Positions 7,238-16,830 of a DNA stretch of 41,798 bases are shown one piece after another; position 1 is the stretch's first letter; each line of letters opens with the position of its first letter. The notes beneath the pieces were generated by a model that did no database searches, was not told the DNA's origin, and saw nothing but the letters and a program-made list of their open reading frames with translations. The position numbers and the translations under genes are program-made. Origin of the DNA: Elusimicrobia bacterium RIFOXYA2_FULL_39_19 (GTDB taxonomy: Bacteria > Elusimicrobiota > Endomicrobiia > CG1-02-37-114 > XYA2-FULL-39-19); the NCBI GenBank assembly GCA_001800285.1, contig MGVC01000046.1, positions 1 through 41,798 on the forward strand, in the 5' to 3' direction.

Positions 7238-9313
7238 ATGATAAATAAAGCGATAGAAATTAACGGTAAAAAAATAGTTATTGAATCCGGCAACATAGCA
7301 AAACAGGCTAACGGCACGGTAACAATAAAAATCGGTGAAACAGCAGTTCTTGTAACAGCTGTAATAAGTAAAAAACAGCAGCCTTTTGAAAGACAGGGCG
7401 ATTTTGTACCCCTAACGGTAGATTACCGTGAAAGGACTTATGCTGCAGGCAAGATTCCAGGAGGCTTTTTCAAGAGAGAAGGCCGCCCGCGTGAAAAAGA
7501 AACCCTTACATCACGCTTGATAGACAGGTCTATACGTTCAGTATTTCCTATGGGATTTCAAAATGAACTTATGGTATCTGCTGTAGTTCTTGCCAGTGAT
7601 ACTGTCAATGATTCGGACTGCATAGCAGTAACCGGTGCTTCAGCGGCGCTTATGCTTTCTGATATTCCGTTTGAGGGCCCGGTATCTTGCGTAAAAGTAG
7701 GAAGAATCGACGATCAGTTTATTTTAAATCCTACTTTTGAAGAACAGTTAAAAAGCACCATGGACCTAGTTGTATCAGGCACGGATGATAAAGTTCTGAT
7801 GATAGAGATGGGTGCTAAAGAAATTCCGGAAAATGTAGTCCTGGAAGCTTTTGAATTTGCAAAACCTTTCATAAGACAGCTTTGCGATTTTCAGAGAGAT
7901 TTGCAGAAAGAATTTGGCAAGAAAAAAATAACCATCAAACAGAGTGAAACACCTGCTGAAATGAACGGCGATATCCTAAATTGTATAAAGGATAAAATCA
8001 AAAACTTTGCTGGTTTCGGTGAAATGTATGACAGTTCGCTGGAAGGCTTAAAAAAGAAATACGGCGATAAACCTGAAACATTAGCACAGATAAAAGTAAC
8101 CTTTGAAAGAATCTTCCGCGATGAAATGCGCAAATTTATTATTGAAAATAATAAGAGGCCTGACGGCAGGACAATAGACCAGATAAGGGATATTTCCTGC
8201 AGTGTGGGTTATTTATCACGGCTGCATGGTTCAGCACTTTTTACCAGAGGACAGACTCAGGCATTAGTTGCTGTAACTCTAGGCACGCCGGAAGATATGC
8301 AAATTATGGAAGAACTTGAAGGCGAGTTCAAGGAACGCTTTTTACTTCACTATAACTTTCCGGGTTTTGCCACAGGCGAAGTGAAAATGGATCGCGGACC
8401 GTCAAGAAGAGAAATTGGACACGGAGCACTTGCAAAAAGAGCCCTGTATCCGGTACTTCCTTCAGATTCGGACTTTCCTTATACCATCCGGCTTGTTTCT
8501 GATATATTGGAATCAAACGGATCTTCATCAATGGCTTCGGTATGTGGCGGTTCTCTGGCTTTATTTGATGCCGGCGTACCTGTAAAAACAGCTGTTGCTG
8601 GTGTGTCCATTGGCTTGATTAAAGAAGCCAGTGGAACTCTGCTTCTTACTGATATACAGGGACTAGAAGACCACATTGGAGATATGGATTTTAAAGTAGC
8701 AGGAACAGTAAACGGTATTACGGCTATCCAGCTTGACCTGAAACTTGCCGGTATAGAAATGGATATTGTCAGACAGGCCATAAGTCTTTCAGGCAAAGCC
8801 AGGACAAAAATCCTGGATATCATGAATGCTACTATCAATACACCGAGAAAATCATTATCTGCTTATGCACCTAAAATGATAATTCTTCAGATTCCGCAGT
8901 CAAAAATCGGCGGAGTAATTGGGCCGGGTGGTAAAAATATACGCCTGCTTATTGAAGAAACAGGGACAAAAATTGATATTGAAGACGACGGCAGAGTGTT
9001 TATTTCAGGCACAGACGAAGCTGGTATGCAGCTTGCAAAACAGAGAATTGAAATGCAGACTGCAGAAGCAGAAATAGGCAAAATCTATCGTTCAAAAGTA
9101 ATAAAAATTATGGAGTTTGGAGCTTTTGTAGAAATTTTTCCGGGTAAAGAAGGCCTTGTGCACATCTCCCAGCTTGCTGAACAAAGAGTCAAGCAGGTAA
9201 CTGACGTAGTCAATGAAGGCGATGAAGTCTTAGTAAAATTACTTGAGATAGACAATCAGGGAAGATTGGTCTTATCAAGAAAGGCGGCGCTTAAAAACGA
9301 TGAAAACAAATAA
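7238..9313 (+). CDS. pnp: Polyribonucleotide nucleotidyltransferase (PNPase)
   Basis: The 691-residue product matches the usual length of PNPase, the phosphorolytic 3'-5' exoribonuclease of RNA decay. Two RNase PH domains flank a helical linker. The first has TVDYRERTYAAGKIPGGFFK near residues 62-81. The second has the conserved run near 430-446 containing CGGSLALFDAGVP. A KH domain follows (KIGGVIGPGGKNIRLLIEET), then an S1 domain with FGAFVEIFPGKEGLVHISQL. All expected domains are present. It follows rpsO by 2 bases, and accB starts inside its last 14 bases. Confidence 0.96.
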   Translation: MINKAIEINGKKIVIESGNIAKQANGTVTIKIGETAVLVTAVISKKQQPFERQGDFVPLTVDYRERTYAAGKIPGGFFKREGRPREKETLTSRLIDRSIRSVFPMGFQNELMVSAVVLASDTVNDSDCIAVTGASAALMLSDIPFEGPVSCVKVGRIDDQFILNPTFEEQLKSTMDLVVSGTDDKVLMIEMGAKEIPENVVLEAFEFAKPFIRQLCDFQRDLQKEFGKKKITIKQSETPAEMNGDILNCIKDKIKNFAGFGEMYDSSLEGLKKKYGDKPETLAQIKVTFERIFRDEMRKFIIENNKRPDGRTIDQIRDISCSVGYLSRLHGSALFTRGQTQALVAVTLGTPEDMQIMEELEGEFKERFLLHYNFPGFATGEVKMDRGPSRREIGHGALAKRALYPVLPSDSDFPYTIRLVSDILESNGSSSMASVCGGSLALFDAGVPVKTAVAGVSIGLIKEASGTLLLTDIQGLEDHIGDMDFKVAGTVNGITAIQLDLKLAGIEMDIVRQAISLSGKARTKILDIMNATINTPRKSLSAYAPKMIILQIPQSKIGGVIGPGGKNIRLLIEETGTKIDIEDDGRVFISGTDEAGMQLAKQRIEMQTAEAEIGKIYRSKVIKIMEFGAFVEIFPGKEGLVHISQLAEQRVKQVTDVVNEGDEVLVKLLEIDNQGRLVLSRKAALKNDENK

Positions 9314-9776
9314 CGAAAAAGATCAGAAGCAAGAAATGATTGAAAATCTTTATAAGATGGCTGTTGCAGAGCGCTTGGAAGAAATTGAATATAAAGATAA
9401 TGATTTTTACGTGAAAATTAGGCGTCCTGGCAGTAAAGTTAAGTACGTTCCCAGAGCAGAGTACCAGCAGGCAGAGCCTGTTCGTCAGGAAGCTACTGAA
9501 CAGACCCCTACAGCGGCAGAAGCGCCGGTGGCTGATTTTAAAACAATAAAATCTCCTATAAACGGAATGTTTTACCGGTCCCCGTCACCAACCTCTGCCC
9601 CTTATGTAAAGGAAGGCGATACAGTTGATGCTAACGCAACCATGTGCATAATTGAAGCTATGAAAGTTATGAACGAAATTAAAGCGGAAAAAAGAGTAAA
9701 AATAGTACGCATTATGGTTGAAAACGGTAAGCCTGTAAATGCAAATCAGGACATTTTCGCCATACAAGATGCCTAA
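9300..9776 (+). CDS. accB: Biotin carboxyl carrier protein of acetyl-CoA carboxylase
   Basis: The product is 158 residues. BCCP carries the biotin that is carboxylated by AccC and passed to the carboxyltransferase in fatty-acid synthesis. The N-terminal part is a short helical region and a variable Pro/Ala/Gln-rich linker. The biotinyl domain covers about residues 82-158. It includes IKSPINGMFYRSPSPTSAPY and the biotinylation motif EAMKVMNEI, whose lysine accepts biotin. The usual partner accC is not next door. It overlaps pnp by 14 bases. A second ATG at 9339 (MIENLYKMAV) is an alternative start. Confidence 0.92.
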   Translation: MKTNNEKDQKQEMIENLYKMAVAERLEEIEYKDNDFYVKIRRPGSKVKYVPRAEYQQAEPVRQEATEQTPTAAEAPVADFKTIKSPINGMFYRSPSPTSAPYVKEGDTVDANATMCIIEAMKVMNEIKAEKRVKIVRIMVENGKPVNANQDIFAIQDA

Positions 9777-9981
9777 TACCATGGAAACCACAATCGGTTT
9801 ATATGCCGGTAAAATTTGGGAATATCTTACACGTCACCCGAAAGTTGATGTAATGAAACTTAAATTTGAACTGAATATTACCAGTTCTGTTTTATTTATG
9901 GCTGTAGGGTGGCTTGCAAGAGAAGATAAAATATCTTTAACCCAGGACAAAAATACATTGTTTATAGGCTTGAAAAAATAA
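9769..9981 (+). CDS. Small winged helix-turn-helix protein (DUF2582-like)
   Basis: The product is about 70 residues. The core GLYAGKIWEYLTRHPKVDV, then LKFELNITSSVLFMAVGWLA and REDKI, matches the small winged-helix family also called DUF2582. Its members have a DNA-binding fold but largely unknown targets. Starts are possible at 9769, overlapping the accB stop, and at 9781, which gives METTIGLYAG and best matches the family start. Neither has a clear ribosome-binding site, which fits coupling to accB. ftsK begins 18 bases downstream. Confidence 0.75.
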   Translation: MPNTMETTIGLYAGKIWEYLTRHPKVDVMKLKFELNITSSVLFMAVGWLAREDKISLTQDKNTLFIGLKK

Positions 9982-9999
9982 TCCTGAAGAACAATTAAA

Positions 10000-12219
10000 A
10001 TGAATGATAAAAGATTTTTTGTAAGAACCAGAGCCAGGGCAAAAAATACGGGTGCTTCACCAGTTCTAAAAGCAACTGTTCTGTTTATAACGGGATTCTT
10101 GATTCTTTACTGTGTAACAATGCCGGATAAGTCAGGAATTATCGGAAGATGGTTTGCAAAAGAATTGGGCATGATTTTGGGAAAGGGTGCGTTTTTTCTG
10201 CCGCTATTTATGATTTATTTTGCTGTTGAATTGTTGAAGGAAAAAACAATCAAAGCACTCCGGATTATATTAGGTTTTTCAATATTTGTTGGTTTTTGCG
10301 CATTGCTTACCTTGTGGGGTGATTTTTATAAGGTAAATCATGGCGGTTGGACAGGTTATTTATTAAGAACCTTTTTTGTCCGTCTTTTTGGTCAGATAGG
10401 TGCATTCATTGCGGTTTTAATTGCCCTTATTTATGCTGTTTCGGTTTTCCTTAACATTTCCTTGAAAGACTTGTTTGTAAAATTTATGCTCAGCCTGAAA
10501 AATGATATTAGAGAATGGCAAAGCACAAAAGAAATGGCAAAAAGAATCAGGCCTGAAAAACAAAAAAGAGCCCCTCAGATTACTCAGCAGGCAGTACCTC
10601 CCCGCATAGTAGAACCAAGAATAATTGAGCCAAAAATTGCTGCTCCAAAAATACAGGAAAACAAACCACAGCAAGAAGCAAAACAAAAACCTTCAAAAGT
10701 AAAAGAATCCAAAATAGCAGCAACTGCCTCAGAAAAAACGGAAGTATCCGTAGACCAGTATGACGGTTACAGAATTCCTCCATTAGATATTCTTTCCATG
10801 TCTGATTCAAGCGATTTGGAAATAAACAAACACGAAGTGCTTATACAGAAAGCCGCACATCTGGAACAGGTGCTTGCCAGTTTTGGCGTTTTAGCAAAGG
10901 TAACTGACATTATTCCAGGCCCTACGGTAACCAGGTTTGACATCACTCCGGATTCAGGAGTAAAAATACAACAAATAACTATTCTCAGCAATGATGTGGC
11001 TCTTGCTATGAAAGCGCCCAGTGTAAGAATGGTTGCTCCCATACCTGGCAAGGGTGCGGTAGGCGTAGAAATCCCTAATCTTAAAGGAAGAGTTGTAGGC
11101 ATAAGAGAAATATTCGCTTCGGCAGAATTTCAGGATGCAAAGTCCAAACTCAGCCTGGGTCTTGGTAAAACCACGGATGGGAGGCCTGTAGTAGCTGATT
11201 TGGTGCCCATGCCGCATGTGCTTGTGGCGGGTGCAACAGGTTCAGGAAAAAGTATCTGCATTCATTCTATTCTTACTTCTATCCTCTATAAAGCCCGTCC
11301 GGATGAAGTGAGATTTATGCTTATTGACCCGAAACGCCTGGAATTGCCAGCTTATAACGGTTTACCTCACCTTTATGACCCGTTGATGCCCCCGGAAAAA
11401 GTTCAGGTAATTACCAATTCTAAACATGCGGCAAAATCTTTGGAAGCGCTGGTACGGGTAATGGAGCAGAGATATGAAAAATTTGCCAAAGCAAATGTAA
11501 GAAACATTGACGGATATAACGATTATGCAAAGAAAAATAATCTTGTAAATGAATTTTATATAGTAGTTATCATAGATGAACTGGCAGACCTGATGTTAGT
11601 AACAGCCAACGAGGTAGAAGATTGCATACAGCGCCTTGCACAGATGGCTCGTGCGGTAGGCATACATTTAATTCTTGCCACACAGAGGCCTTCGGTAGAT
11701 GTTATTACCGGTGTTATTAAGGCAAACCTGTCATCAAGAATATCTTTTCAGGTATTATCAAAAGTAGATTCACGGGTAATTTTAGACAGTATCGGAGCTG
11801 AAGATCTTATAGGAAGGGGAGATATGCTGTTTCTTCCTACAGGTGCTCCTAAACCGGAGCGTTTGCAGGGTTCTTTCGTTTCAGAAAAAGAACTAGAAAC
11901 AATTGTTTCCTTCATAAAAGAACAGAAATTCAAACCTGCCTATGATGAATATATAAAGAAAGCCGAAATTGTGGACAATAACGATAAGGATGAAAAAACT
12001 GCCGAAAATCTTAAAGAAGCCCTGAAACTTGTAGTGGAAAGAAAAAGAGTTTCCCAGGACTTACTGAAAGCCCATTTCGGTTCATCAGCAAAAGCAACAG
12101 ATATACTAAGCCGGCTGGAAATGAGCGGTTTCATATTCAAGCCGGAAGGAACAAACAAGTGGCATATAAATTACGATAAAATAGATGAATATTTAAACGG
12201 TCAGGAAAGTTCATCATAA
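10000..12219 (+). CDS. ftsK: DNA translocase FtsK/SpoIIIE
   Basis: The product is 739 residues. FtsK is a septum-anchored, ATP-driven DNA pump that clears the chromosome terminus and assists Xer recombination at division. About four transmembrane helices lie in residues 25-155. A short Lys/Pro/Gln-rich linker to about 245 precedes the alpha/beta motor. Walker A is GATGSGKS near residues 410-417 and Walker B is VVIIDELADLM near 520-530. The conserved LATQRPSVDVITGVIKANL follows. The C-terminal winged-helix gamma domain (VSQDLLKAHFGSSAKATDIL) is recognisable but divergent. xerD, its usual functional partner, lies 3.5 kb downstream. Confidence 0.93.
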   Translation: MNDKRFFVRTRARAKNTGASPVLKATVLFITGFLILYCVTMPDKSGIIGRWFAKELGMILGKGAFFLPLFMIYFAVELLKEKTIKALRIILGFSIFVGFCALLTLWGDFYKVNHGGWTGYLLRTFFVRLFGQIGAFIAVLIALIYAVSVFLNISLKDLFVKFMLSLKNDIREWQSTKEMAKRIRPEKQKRAPQITQQAVPPRIVEPRIIEPKIAAPKIQENKPQQEAKQKPSKVKESKIAATASEKTEVSVDQYDGYRIPPLDILSMSDSSDLEINKHEVLIQKAAHLEQVLASFGVLAKVTDIIPGPTVTRFDITPDSGVKIQQITILSNDVALAMKAPSVRMVAPIPGKGAVGVEIPNLKGRVVGIREIFASAEFQDAKSKLSLGLGKTTDGRPVVADLVPMPHVLVAGATGSGKSICIHSILTSILYKARPDEVRFMLIDPKRLELPAYNGLPHLYDPLMPPEKVQVITNSKHAAKSLEALVRVMEQRYEKFAKANVRNIDGYNDYAKKNNLVNEFYIVVIIDELADLMLVTANEVEDCIQRLAQMARAVGIHLILATQRPSVDVITGVIKANLSSRISFQVLSKVDSRVILDSIGAEDLIGRGDMLFLPTGAPKPERLQGSFVSEKELETIVSFIKEQKFKPAYDEYIKKAEIVDNNDKDEKTAENLKEALKLVVERKRVSQDLLKAHFGSSAKATDILSRLEMSGFIFKPEGTNKWHINYDKIDEYLNGQESSS

Positions 12220-12224
12220 AATAT

Positions 12225-12926
12225 ATGAATAGAAAAATACCCGTCATAGCATTGCTGGTTTTATTAAACACAGCATTTGTAATAGCTCAGGAAAAAATAA
12301 CGGTTGATAGTATCCTTGAGCAGATGACGCAGAAAGAAAAAAACACTGAAACGATAGAACTTGAGTTTATCCAGTCCGTATATTTTCTAGTAATTAAAGA
12401 AACAAACGCCATGTCAGGGAAAATAATATTTAAAAGGCCCGGAAAAATAAATTTTCAGGTTTTTGCATCAACAGCAGTAAATGAAGTAAAGCAGACCATA
12501 GTTTCAAATGGTGATATGTTGTGGATTTTCAATGTTCAGGCCAATCAGGTATATGTGGATAAATGGAAAAACTGGAAGGGTATAGGTTATTTCATGCCGG
12601 GTATGTATAATCCGAAAGGAAAAACATCCGATTTAAAAAAATATTTTAATTTTACCCTTATAGAAGAAACAGCGGAAAGCTATAAGCTATTGTTGAAACT
12701 GAAAAAAAACATAGACATGGGGCCTCAATTGCCAATAAAGGGTGCCTTTGATTTTAATTTATGGATTTCAAAAAAAGATTTAAACCTGATTAAAAGTGAG
12801 TTAATAAACGAAAATGTAACCGTAGTTACTGGAATAAAGTCATATAAAATTAATGAAAAGTACGCAGACGATGTGTTTAATTTCAAAATTCCGCAAGACG
12901 CGGAAGTATTAAGGCTGTTTAAATAA
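12225..12926 (+). CDS. lolA: Outer-membrane lipoprotein carrier protein, LolA family
   Basis: The product is 233 residues. It starts with a cleavable signal peptide (residues 1-21, hydrophobic core VIALLVLLNTAFVIA). LolA shuttles lipoproteins across the periplasm to the outer membrane. The fold signature is visible in SGKIIFKRPGKINFQVF, SNGDMLWIFNVQANQVYVDK and the final strands around FKIPQDAEVLRLFK. Overall identity to classical LolA looks low, so the family call is firmer than the exact function. Its presence supports a diderm envelope. It starts 5 bases after ftsK. Confidence 0.8.
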   Translation: MNRKIPVIALLVLLNTAFVIAQEKITVDSILEQMTQKEKNTETIELEFIQSVYFLVIKETNAMSGKIIFKRPGKINFQVFASTAVNEVKQTIVSNGDMLWIFNVQANQVYVDKWKNWKGIGYFMPGMYNPKGKTSDLKKYFNFTLIEETAESYKLLLKLKKNIDMGPQLPIKGAFDFNLWISKKDLNLIKSELINENVTVVTGIKSYKINEKYADDVFNFKIPQDAEVLRLFK

Positions 12927-12942
12927 TACGATAGGATGATAA

Positions 12943-13545
12943 ATGAAAAAGATTAATTTAGCCATGAAGTTGACGCTCACGAGAATATTCCTTATTCCGT
13001 TTTTTATGGTATTTATGTTTGTAGATAATGTATGGACACGAATATTTGCTCTTATCATATTCATATTAGCTGGTTTAACGGATGCTTTTGATGGTTTTTT
13101 TGCCCGTAAGCTTAATGTAATTACAAAGTTCGGAGTGTTTTTAGATCCCTTGGCTGACAAATTAATAATTTCTGCTGCATTCATTTCCTTTGTAAGCCTT
13201 AAAGAACTGCATATTCCGGCATGGATGGTTGTCCTTATCATCTCCAGGGAATTCATTATAACTGGATTAAGGCTTTTGGCTATGTCTAACGGCAGAGTGA
13301 TAGCTGCAGATAAAACAGGCAAGTTTAAAACCACGTCTCAAATAATTGCCATTATAGCTATATTGCTTGTGCTGGTGCTTAATTCTTTCCGTAAAGACCT
13401 GGTGCCGACATATCCTTTTTTGCATGATATCCTTACACATGCCCCATACTGGATTATGATGTACGTAACAGTATTAACTGTTTATTCAGGCATAACATAC
13501 CTGCGAAAACACAAAGATATTCTTGCCTTAGACACAAATAAATGA
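12943..13545 (+). CDS. pgsA: CDP-diacylglycerol--glycerol-3-phosphate 3-phosphatidyltransferase
   Basis: The product is 200 residues with several membrane helices. PgsA forms phosphatidylglycerophosphate from CDP-diacylglycerol and glycerol 3-phosphate. The CDP-alcohol phosphatidyltransferase motif D-G-x2-A-R-x8-G-x3-D-x3-D is complete at about residues 49-71 (DGFFARKLNVITKFG then FLDPLADK). The start ATG follows an AGGATGAT ribosome-binding site. Its last four bases overlap pgpA, whose product performs the next step, so this is a two-gene phosphatidylglycerol unit. Confidence 0.92.
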   Translation: MKKINLAMKLTLTRIFLIPFFMVFMFVDNVWTRIFALIIFILAGLTDAFDGFFARKLNVITKFGVFLDPLADKLIISAAFISFVSLKELHIPAWMVVLIISREFIITGLRLLAMSNGRVIAADKTGKFKTTSQIIAIIAILLVLVLNSFRKDLVPTYPFLHDILTHAPYWIMMYVTVLTVYSGITYLRKHKDILALDTNK

Positions 13546-13997
13546 AAAGAAAAGCAATTCTTTTTCTGGCTACCGGATTCTATTCCGGGTTACTGCCAAA
13601 AGCTCCTGGAACTTTCGGTACCATTGTTGCGTCACTATTGTGGCTCTTTATAATGCCGCAAAACTTTATCATATATGTAATTGTTTGTTTAGTTGTTGTA
13701 ATTGCAGGCGTATTTATCTCTGCAAAAGCAGATGATTACTATGAAACAGAAGATAACCAGAAAATAGTGATAGATGAATTTGCCGGATACTGGATAACCA
13801 TGATGTTTATACCTAAATCATTTGTGTTTATGGCTGCCGGTTTTGTTCTTTTCAGGTTTTTTGATGTTGTTAAACCGTTATACATAAGGAAGATTCAGTG
13901 TTTAAACGACGGCTGGGGCATAATGGCGGATGATATTTTAGCCGGTATTTACAGTAACATTATATTGCAGTTTGCGTTGAATATGTTTTATAAATGA
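13542..13997 (+). CDS. pgpA: Phosphatidylglycerophosphatase A
   Basis: The product is 151 residues, the usual PgpA length. It removes the phosphate from phosphatidylglycerophosphate to give phosphatidylglycerol. The N-terminal motif SGLLPKAPGTFGTIVASLL and the acidic metal-binding motif VIDEFAGYWITMM are diagnostic, as is the later FRFFDVVKP. Membrane helices are predicted at about residues 25-60 and 95-115. It overlaps pgsA by four bases (ATGA) and lies 45 bases before recA. The cinA gene often found between pgpA and recA is absent. Confidence 0.92.
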   Translation: MKRKAILFLATGFYSGLLPKAPGTFGTIVASLLWLFIMPQNFIIYVIVCLVVVIAGVFISAKADDYYETEDNQKIVIDEFAGYWITMMFIPKSFVFMAAGFVLFRFFDVVKPLYIRKIQCLNDGWGIMADDILAGIYSNIILQFALNMFYK

Positions 13998-14042
13998 AAG
14001 ATTTAAAATCTAAGTTATGCCTTCATGGCAAAGGAGAAGCAA

Positions 14043-15110
14043 ATGGGAAAAGAAGAAAAGCTTAAAGCATTAGAATCAGCAATTACACAGATCGAGAAAG
14101 ATTTTGGGAAAGAATCAATAATGAAATTAGGTGAAAACTCACCAAAAATGCTTGTTGAAACCATTCCAACTGGTGCCCTCCCGCTGGATGTAGCATTGGG
14201 TGTAGGCGGGGTTCCAAGGGGGCGTATAGTAGAGATATTCGGTCCGGAAGCCGGCGGAAAATCTACTCTGGCCATGATTATAGCCGCGCAGGCACAGAAG
14301 CTTGGCGGTATTTCAGCTTATATAGATGCAGAACATGCTTTCGATCCAACTTATGCTAAAAACCTGGGGCTTGATGTAGCAAACCTGTATATCTCACAGC
14401 CTGATTCTGGAGAACAGGCGCTGGAAATAACGGAACGCCTGGTGCGTTCAGGGGCGATAGATGTTATAGTTATTGATTCTGTTGCGGCGCTGGTACCCAA
14501 AGCAGAAATTGAAGGTGAAATGGGTGAATCACAGATAGGTCTACAGGCACGCCTAATGTCTCACGCATTAAGAAAACTAACATCTTCAATATGCAAATCA
14601 AAAGCCGTAGTAGTGTTCATAAACCAGATAAGGCACAAAGTTGGCATAATGTTTGGTAACCCGGAAACCACACCTGGTGGCCTGGCATTAAAATTTTATT
14701 CGTCAGTACGCCTGGACATAAGGTCAATTGAAAAAATCAAAAAAGGCGACGTAATAGTAGGCAATCGCGTGCGTGTAAAAGTAGTAAAAAACAAAGTAGC
14801 TCCGCCGTTTAGACAGGCAGAGTTTGAAATAATATTTGGTGAAGGCATTCCAAGAGAAGGTTTCCTTATAGATATGGGTATTGATAGTCAGGTCCTTGAA
14901 AAAACCGGTTCATGGATAATATTTAAAGGTGAAAAAATTGCTCAAGGTTATGACCAGGCAAAAGTATTCCTGAAAGATAATCCGGTAATTGCCGATGAAA
15001 TAGAAAAACTCATAAAAGAAAAACTAATGCCTGTAAAGGTGCAGAAAGAAGAGAAAAAAGAAGAAAAACCCGAAACTCACAAAAAACATAAGCATAAAGA
15101 TGCGGATTAA
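14043..15110 (+). CDS. recA: Recombinase RecA
   Basis: The product is 355 residues from the ATG at 14043, which follows an AAGGAG site. An upstream ATG at 14025 is in frame but lacks such a site. RecA forms the filament for strand exchange and triggers the SOS response. All core motifs are present: Walker A GPEAGGKS at 67-74, [30 protein letters not shown] and [15 protein letters not shown]. Loop L2 reads [20 protein letters not shown]. Two features differ from typical RecA. Walker A lacks the usual SSGKT ending. The C-terminal tail is rich in Lys/His/Glu ([18 protein letters not shown]) rather than simply acidic. The MBL gene overlaps the last 11 bases. Confidence 0.96.
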   Translation: MGKEEKLKALESAITQIEKDFGKESIMKLGENSPKMLVETIPTGALPLDVALGVGGVPRGRIVEIFGPEAGGKSTLAMIIAAQAQKLGGISAYIDAEHAFDPTYAKNLGLDVANLYISQPDSGEQALEITERLVRSGAIDVIVIDSVAALVPKAEIEGEMGESQIGLQARLMSHALRKLTSSICKSKAVVVFINQIRHKVGIMFGNPETTPGGLALKFYSSVRLDIRSIEKIKKGDVIVGNRVRVKVVKNKVAPPFRQAEFEIIFGEGIPREGFLIDMGIDSQVLEKTGSWIIFKGEKIAQGYDQAKVFLKDNPVIADEIEKLIKEKLMPVKVQKEEKKEEKPETHKKHKHKDAD

Positions 15111-15723
15111 AACCATAGTAGTAGGTCCCATACAGACAAATTGCTACTTGCTGGTATGCGAAAAGACCAAAAAGTGCCTTATAATAGACCCGGGTGATGA
15201 GCCGCGGTCAATAATAAATGAAATTACTAAAATAAATCTCCAGCCAGCAGGCATAATAAATACCCATGGCCACTATGACCATATAGGTGCAAACCAGCCC
15301 TTAAAAGATAAATACAAAATACCTGTTTCAATACATGAAAAAGACGCCTCTGCCCTGACCAATCCGGAAGAAAGCCTGTCATTTTTTACAGGCATCACTT
15401 CTATCGGTACCGCGCCGGAAAAAATATTACATGATGGGGATGAAATAGACTTTTGTTCAAATAAACTTAAGGTCATACATACGCCAGGGCACACGCCCGG
15501 TAGTATCTGTGTAGTCAGTGACGGTTTTATTTTTACGGGAGACACACTGTTTTGTCAGTCTATAGGTAGGGTAGATTTACCCGGAGGCTGTGAAGAGCAG
15601 ATAATGAATTCATTGGAAAAACTGAAAAAATTGCCTAAAGAGCTGATAATATATCCTGGTCATGAAAACGCCTGCACTTTAGCCGGTGAGTTTGCCCACA
15701 ACCCGTATTTAAATCAAAAATAA
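15100..15723 (+). CDS. MBL-fold metallo-hydrolase (glyoxalase II-like)
   Basis: The product is 207 residues. The metallo-beta-lactamase fold motif THGHYDHIG (residues 54-62) and later [16 protein letters not shown] and a terminal PGHE supply the expected two-metal ligands. Members of this subfamily act as hydroxyacylglutathione hydrolases or other thioesterases, so the substrate is unknown. It overlaps the recA 3' end by 11 bases, and xerD starts immediately after its stop codon. The overlap points to co-transcription, not a shared pathway. Confidence 0.88.
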   Translation: MRIKTIVVGPIQTNCYLLVCEKTKKCLIIDPGDEPRSIINEITKINLQPAGIINTHGHYDHIGANQPLKDKYKIPVSIHEKDASALTNPEESLSFFTGITSIGTAPEKILHDGDEIDFCSNKLKVIHTPGHTPGSICVVSDGFIFTGDTLFCQSIGRVDLPGGCEEQIMNSLEKLKKLPKELIIYPGHENACTLAGEFAHNPYLNQK

Positions 15724-16614
15724 ATGAACAATAACGAACTGCTGGAATCATTTCTGCAATACCTTAAGGTAGAAAGAAACCTTGCACATAACACCATTCT
15801 TTCTTACGGCAGTGATTTAAAACTCTATTTTCAATATCTGGAAAAACTAAAAAAAAGTGCTTATGAAGTTCATCAGGATGACCTGGTAAACTACATAATG
15901 GAACGCAAGTTTGAAAAGGGCAATCCGTTAAGGGAAAAATCAATTTTCAGGCTTATAGAATCCTTGAGACATTTCTATAAGTTTCTTATACTTGATGAGC
16001 ACCTGACTTATGACCCGACCTTGAACATAAGGTTGCCAAAAATACCTGCCCGCTTGCCGCAAGTATTAAGTATTGAAGAAATGAACAGGCTTTTAAATAC
16101 TATGCCTCAAAACAATGAACGTGATATAAGGTATAAAGCCATGTTTGAACTGCTTTACGCTTCCGGTTTGCGTGTATCAGAACTGGTAGGGCTGGAATTA
16201 AACAATATTGACCTTAAAGTTGGTTTTGTGAGGGTTATCGGCAAAGGCGGTAAAGAAAGGATTGTGCCGGTAAGTAAGCGGGCGATATTATCCATAGAAA
16301 AATATCTCGAATTAAGAAATAAGAAGTATCCTGATACTAAAGCGTTGTTTGTAAGTAAACTGGGAAAAAAGCTCAGCCGTAATGAGTTTTGGGTACAGCT
16401 AAAAAAATATGCGTTAAATGCAGGTATAAAAAGACCTATTTCACCGCATAGTGTAAGACATGCCTTTGCAACACATCTGTTATCAGGAGGGGCAGATTTG
16501 CGCTCGCTTCAGGAAATGCTAGGCCATTCAAGTATTTCAACCACGCAGATATATACACACGTAGACAGAGAACACCTTAAACAGCTCCATAAGAAGTTCC
16601 ATCCAAGAAGCTAA
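15724..16614 (+). CDS. xerD: Tyrosine recombinase XerD/XerC
   Basis: The product is 296 residues, the normal length of chromosomal Xer recombinases that resolve chromosome dimers at dif. The N-terminal SAM-like core-binding domain covers about residues 1-85 (SFLQYLKVERNLAHNTILSY). The catalytic set is complete: R150 in ASGLRVSELVGL, a Lys in the GKGGKER hairpin (about 173-179), H242 and R245 in HSVRHAFATHLL, H268 in GHSSIS, and the nucleophile Y277 in TTQIYTHV. The location in a core operon with ftsK suggests chromosome segregation rather than phage integration. XerC versus XerD cannot be fixed by eye. Confidence 0.9.
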   Translation: MNNNELLESFLQYLKVERNLAHNTILSYGSDLKLYFQYLEKLKKSAYEVHQDDLVNYIMERKFEKGNPLREKSIFRLIESLRHFYKFLILDEHLTYDPTLNIRLPKIPARLPQVLSIEEMNRLLNTMPQNNERDIRYKAMFELLYASGLRVSELVGLELNNIDLKVGFVRVIGKGGKERIVPVSKRAILSIEKYLELRNKKYPDTKALFVSKLGKKLSRNEFWVQLKKYALNAGIKRPISPHSVRHAFATHLLSGGADLRSLQEMLGHSSISTTQIYTHVDREHLKQLHKKFHPRS

Positions 16615-16683
16615 AATTCTTTTCTAATTCTCAAAATCCTGAAAACTATTTAACAAATCAATTTTTAGATTGATAATGTATTG

Positions 16684-16728
16684 TTATGCCTTTTGAGGAA
16701 ATGCTGTTTTATTATTTCCCCGGCATAA
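16684..16728 (+). terminator. Long imperfect hairpin after xerD
   Basis: TTATGCC (16684-16690) pairs with GGCATAA (16722-16728). Inside, GGAAAT pairs with ATTTCC, leaving an 11-base loop. The hairpin is followed by TATAAAAAAA rather than a T-run, so on the + strand it is not a canonical terminator. On the - strand the flanking bases give a T-rich tail. It may end the ftsK-xerD operon or be a repeat element. The rest of the 283-base gap (16615-16897) is AT-rich with no gene visible. Confidence 0.35.
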
Positions 16729-16830
16729 TATAAAAAAACGTATGTTTGTAAAAAACTCTGGAACTTTTTTAAAATAGAAGCGTCCATAAAGCAACGAAAT
16801 ATTAAAATGATCAAAGATAATTGAATTTTG

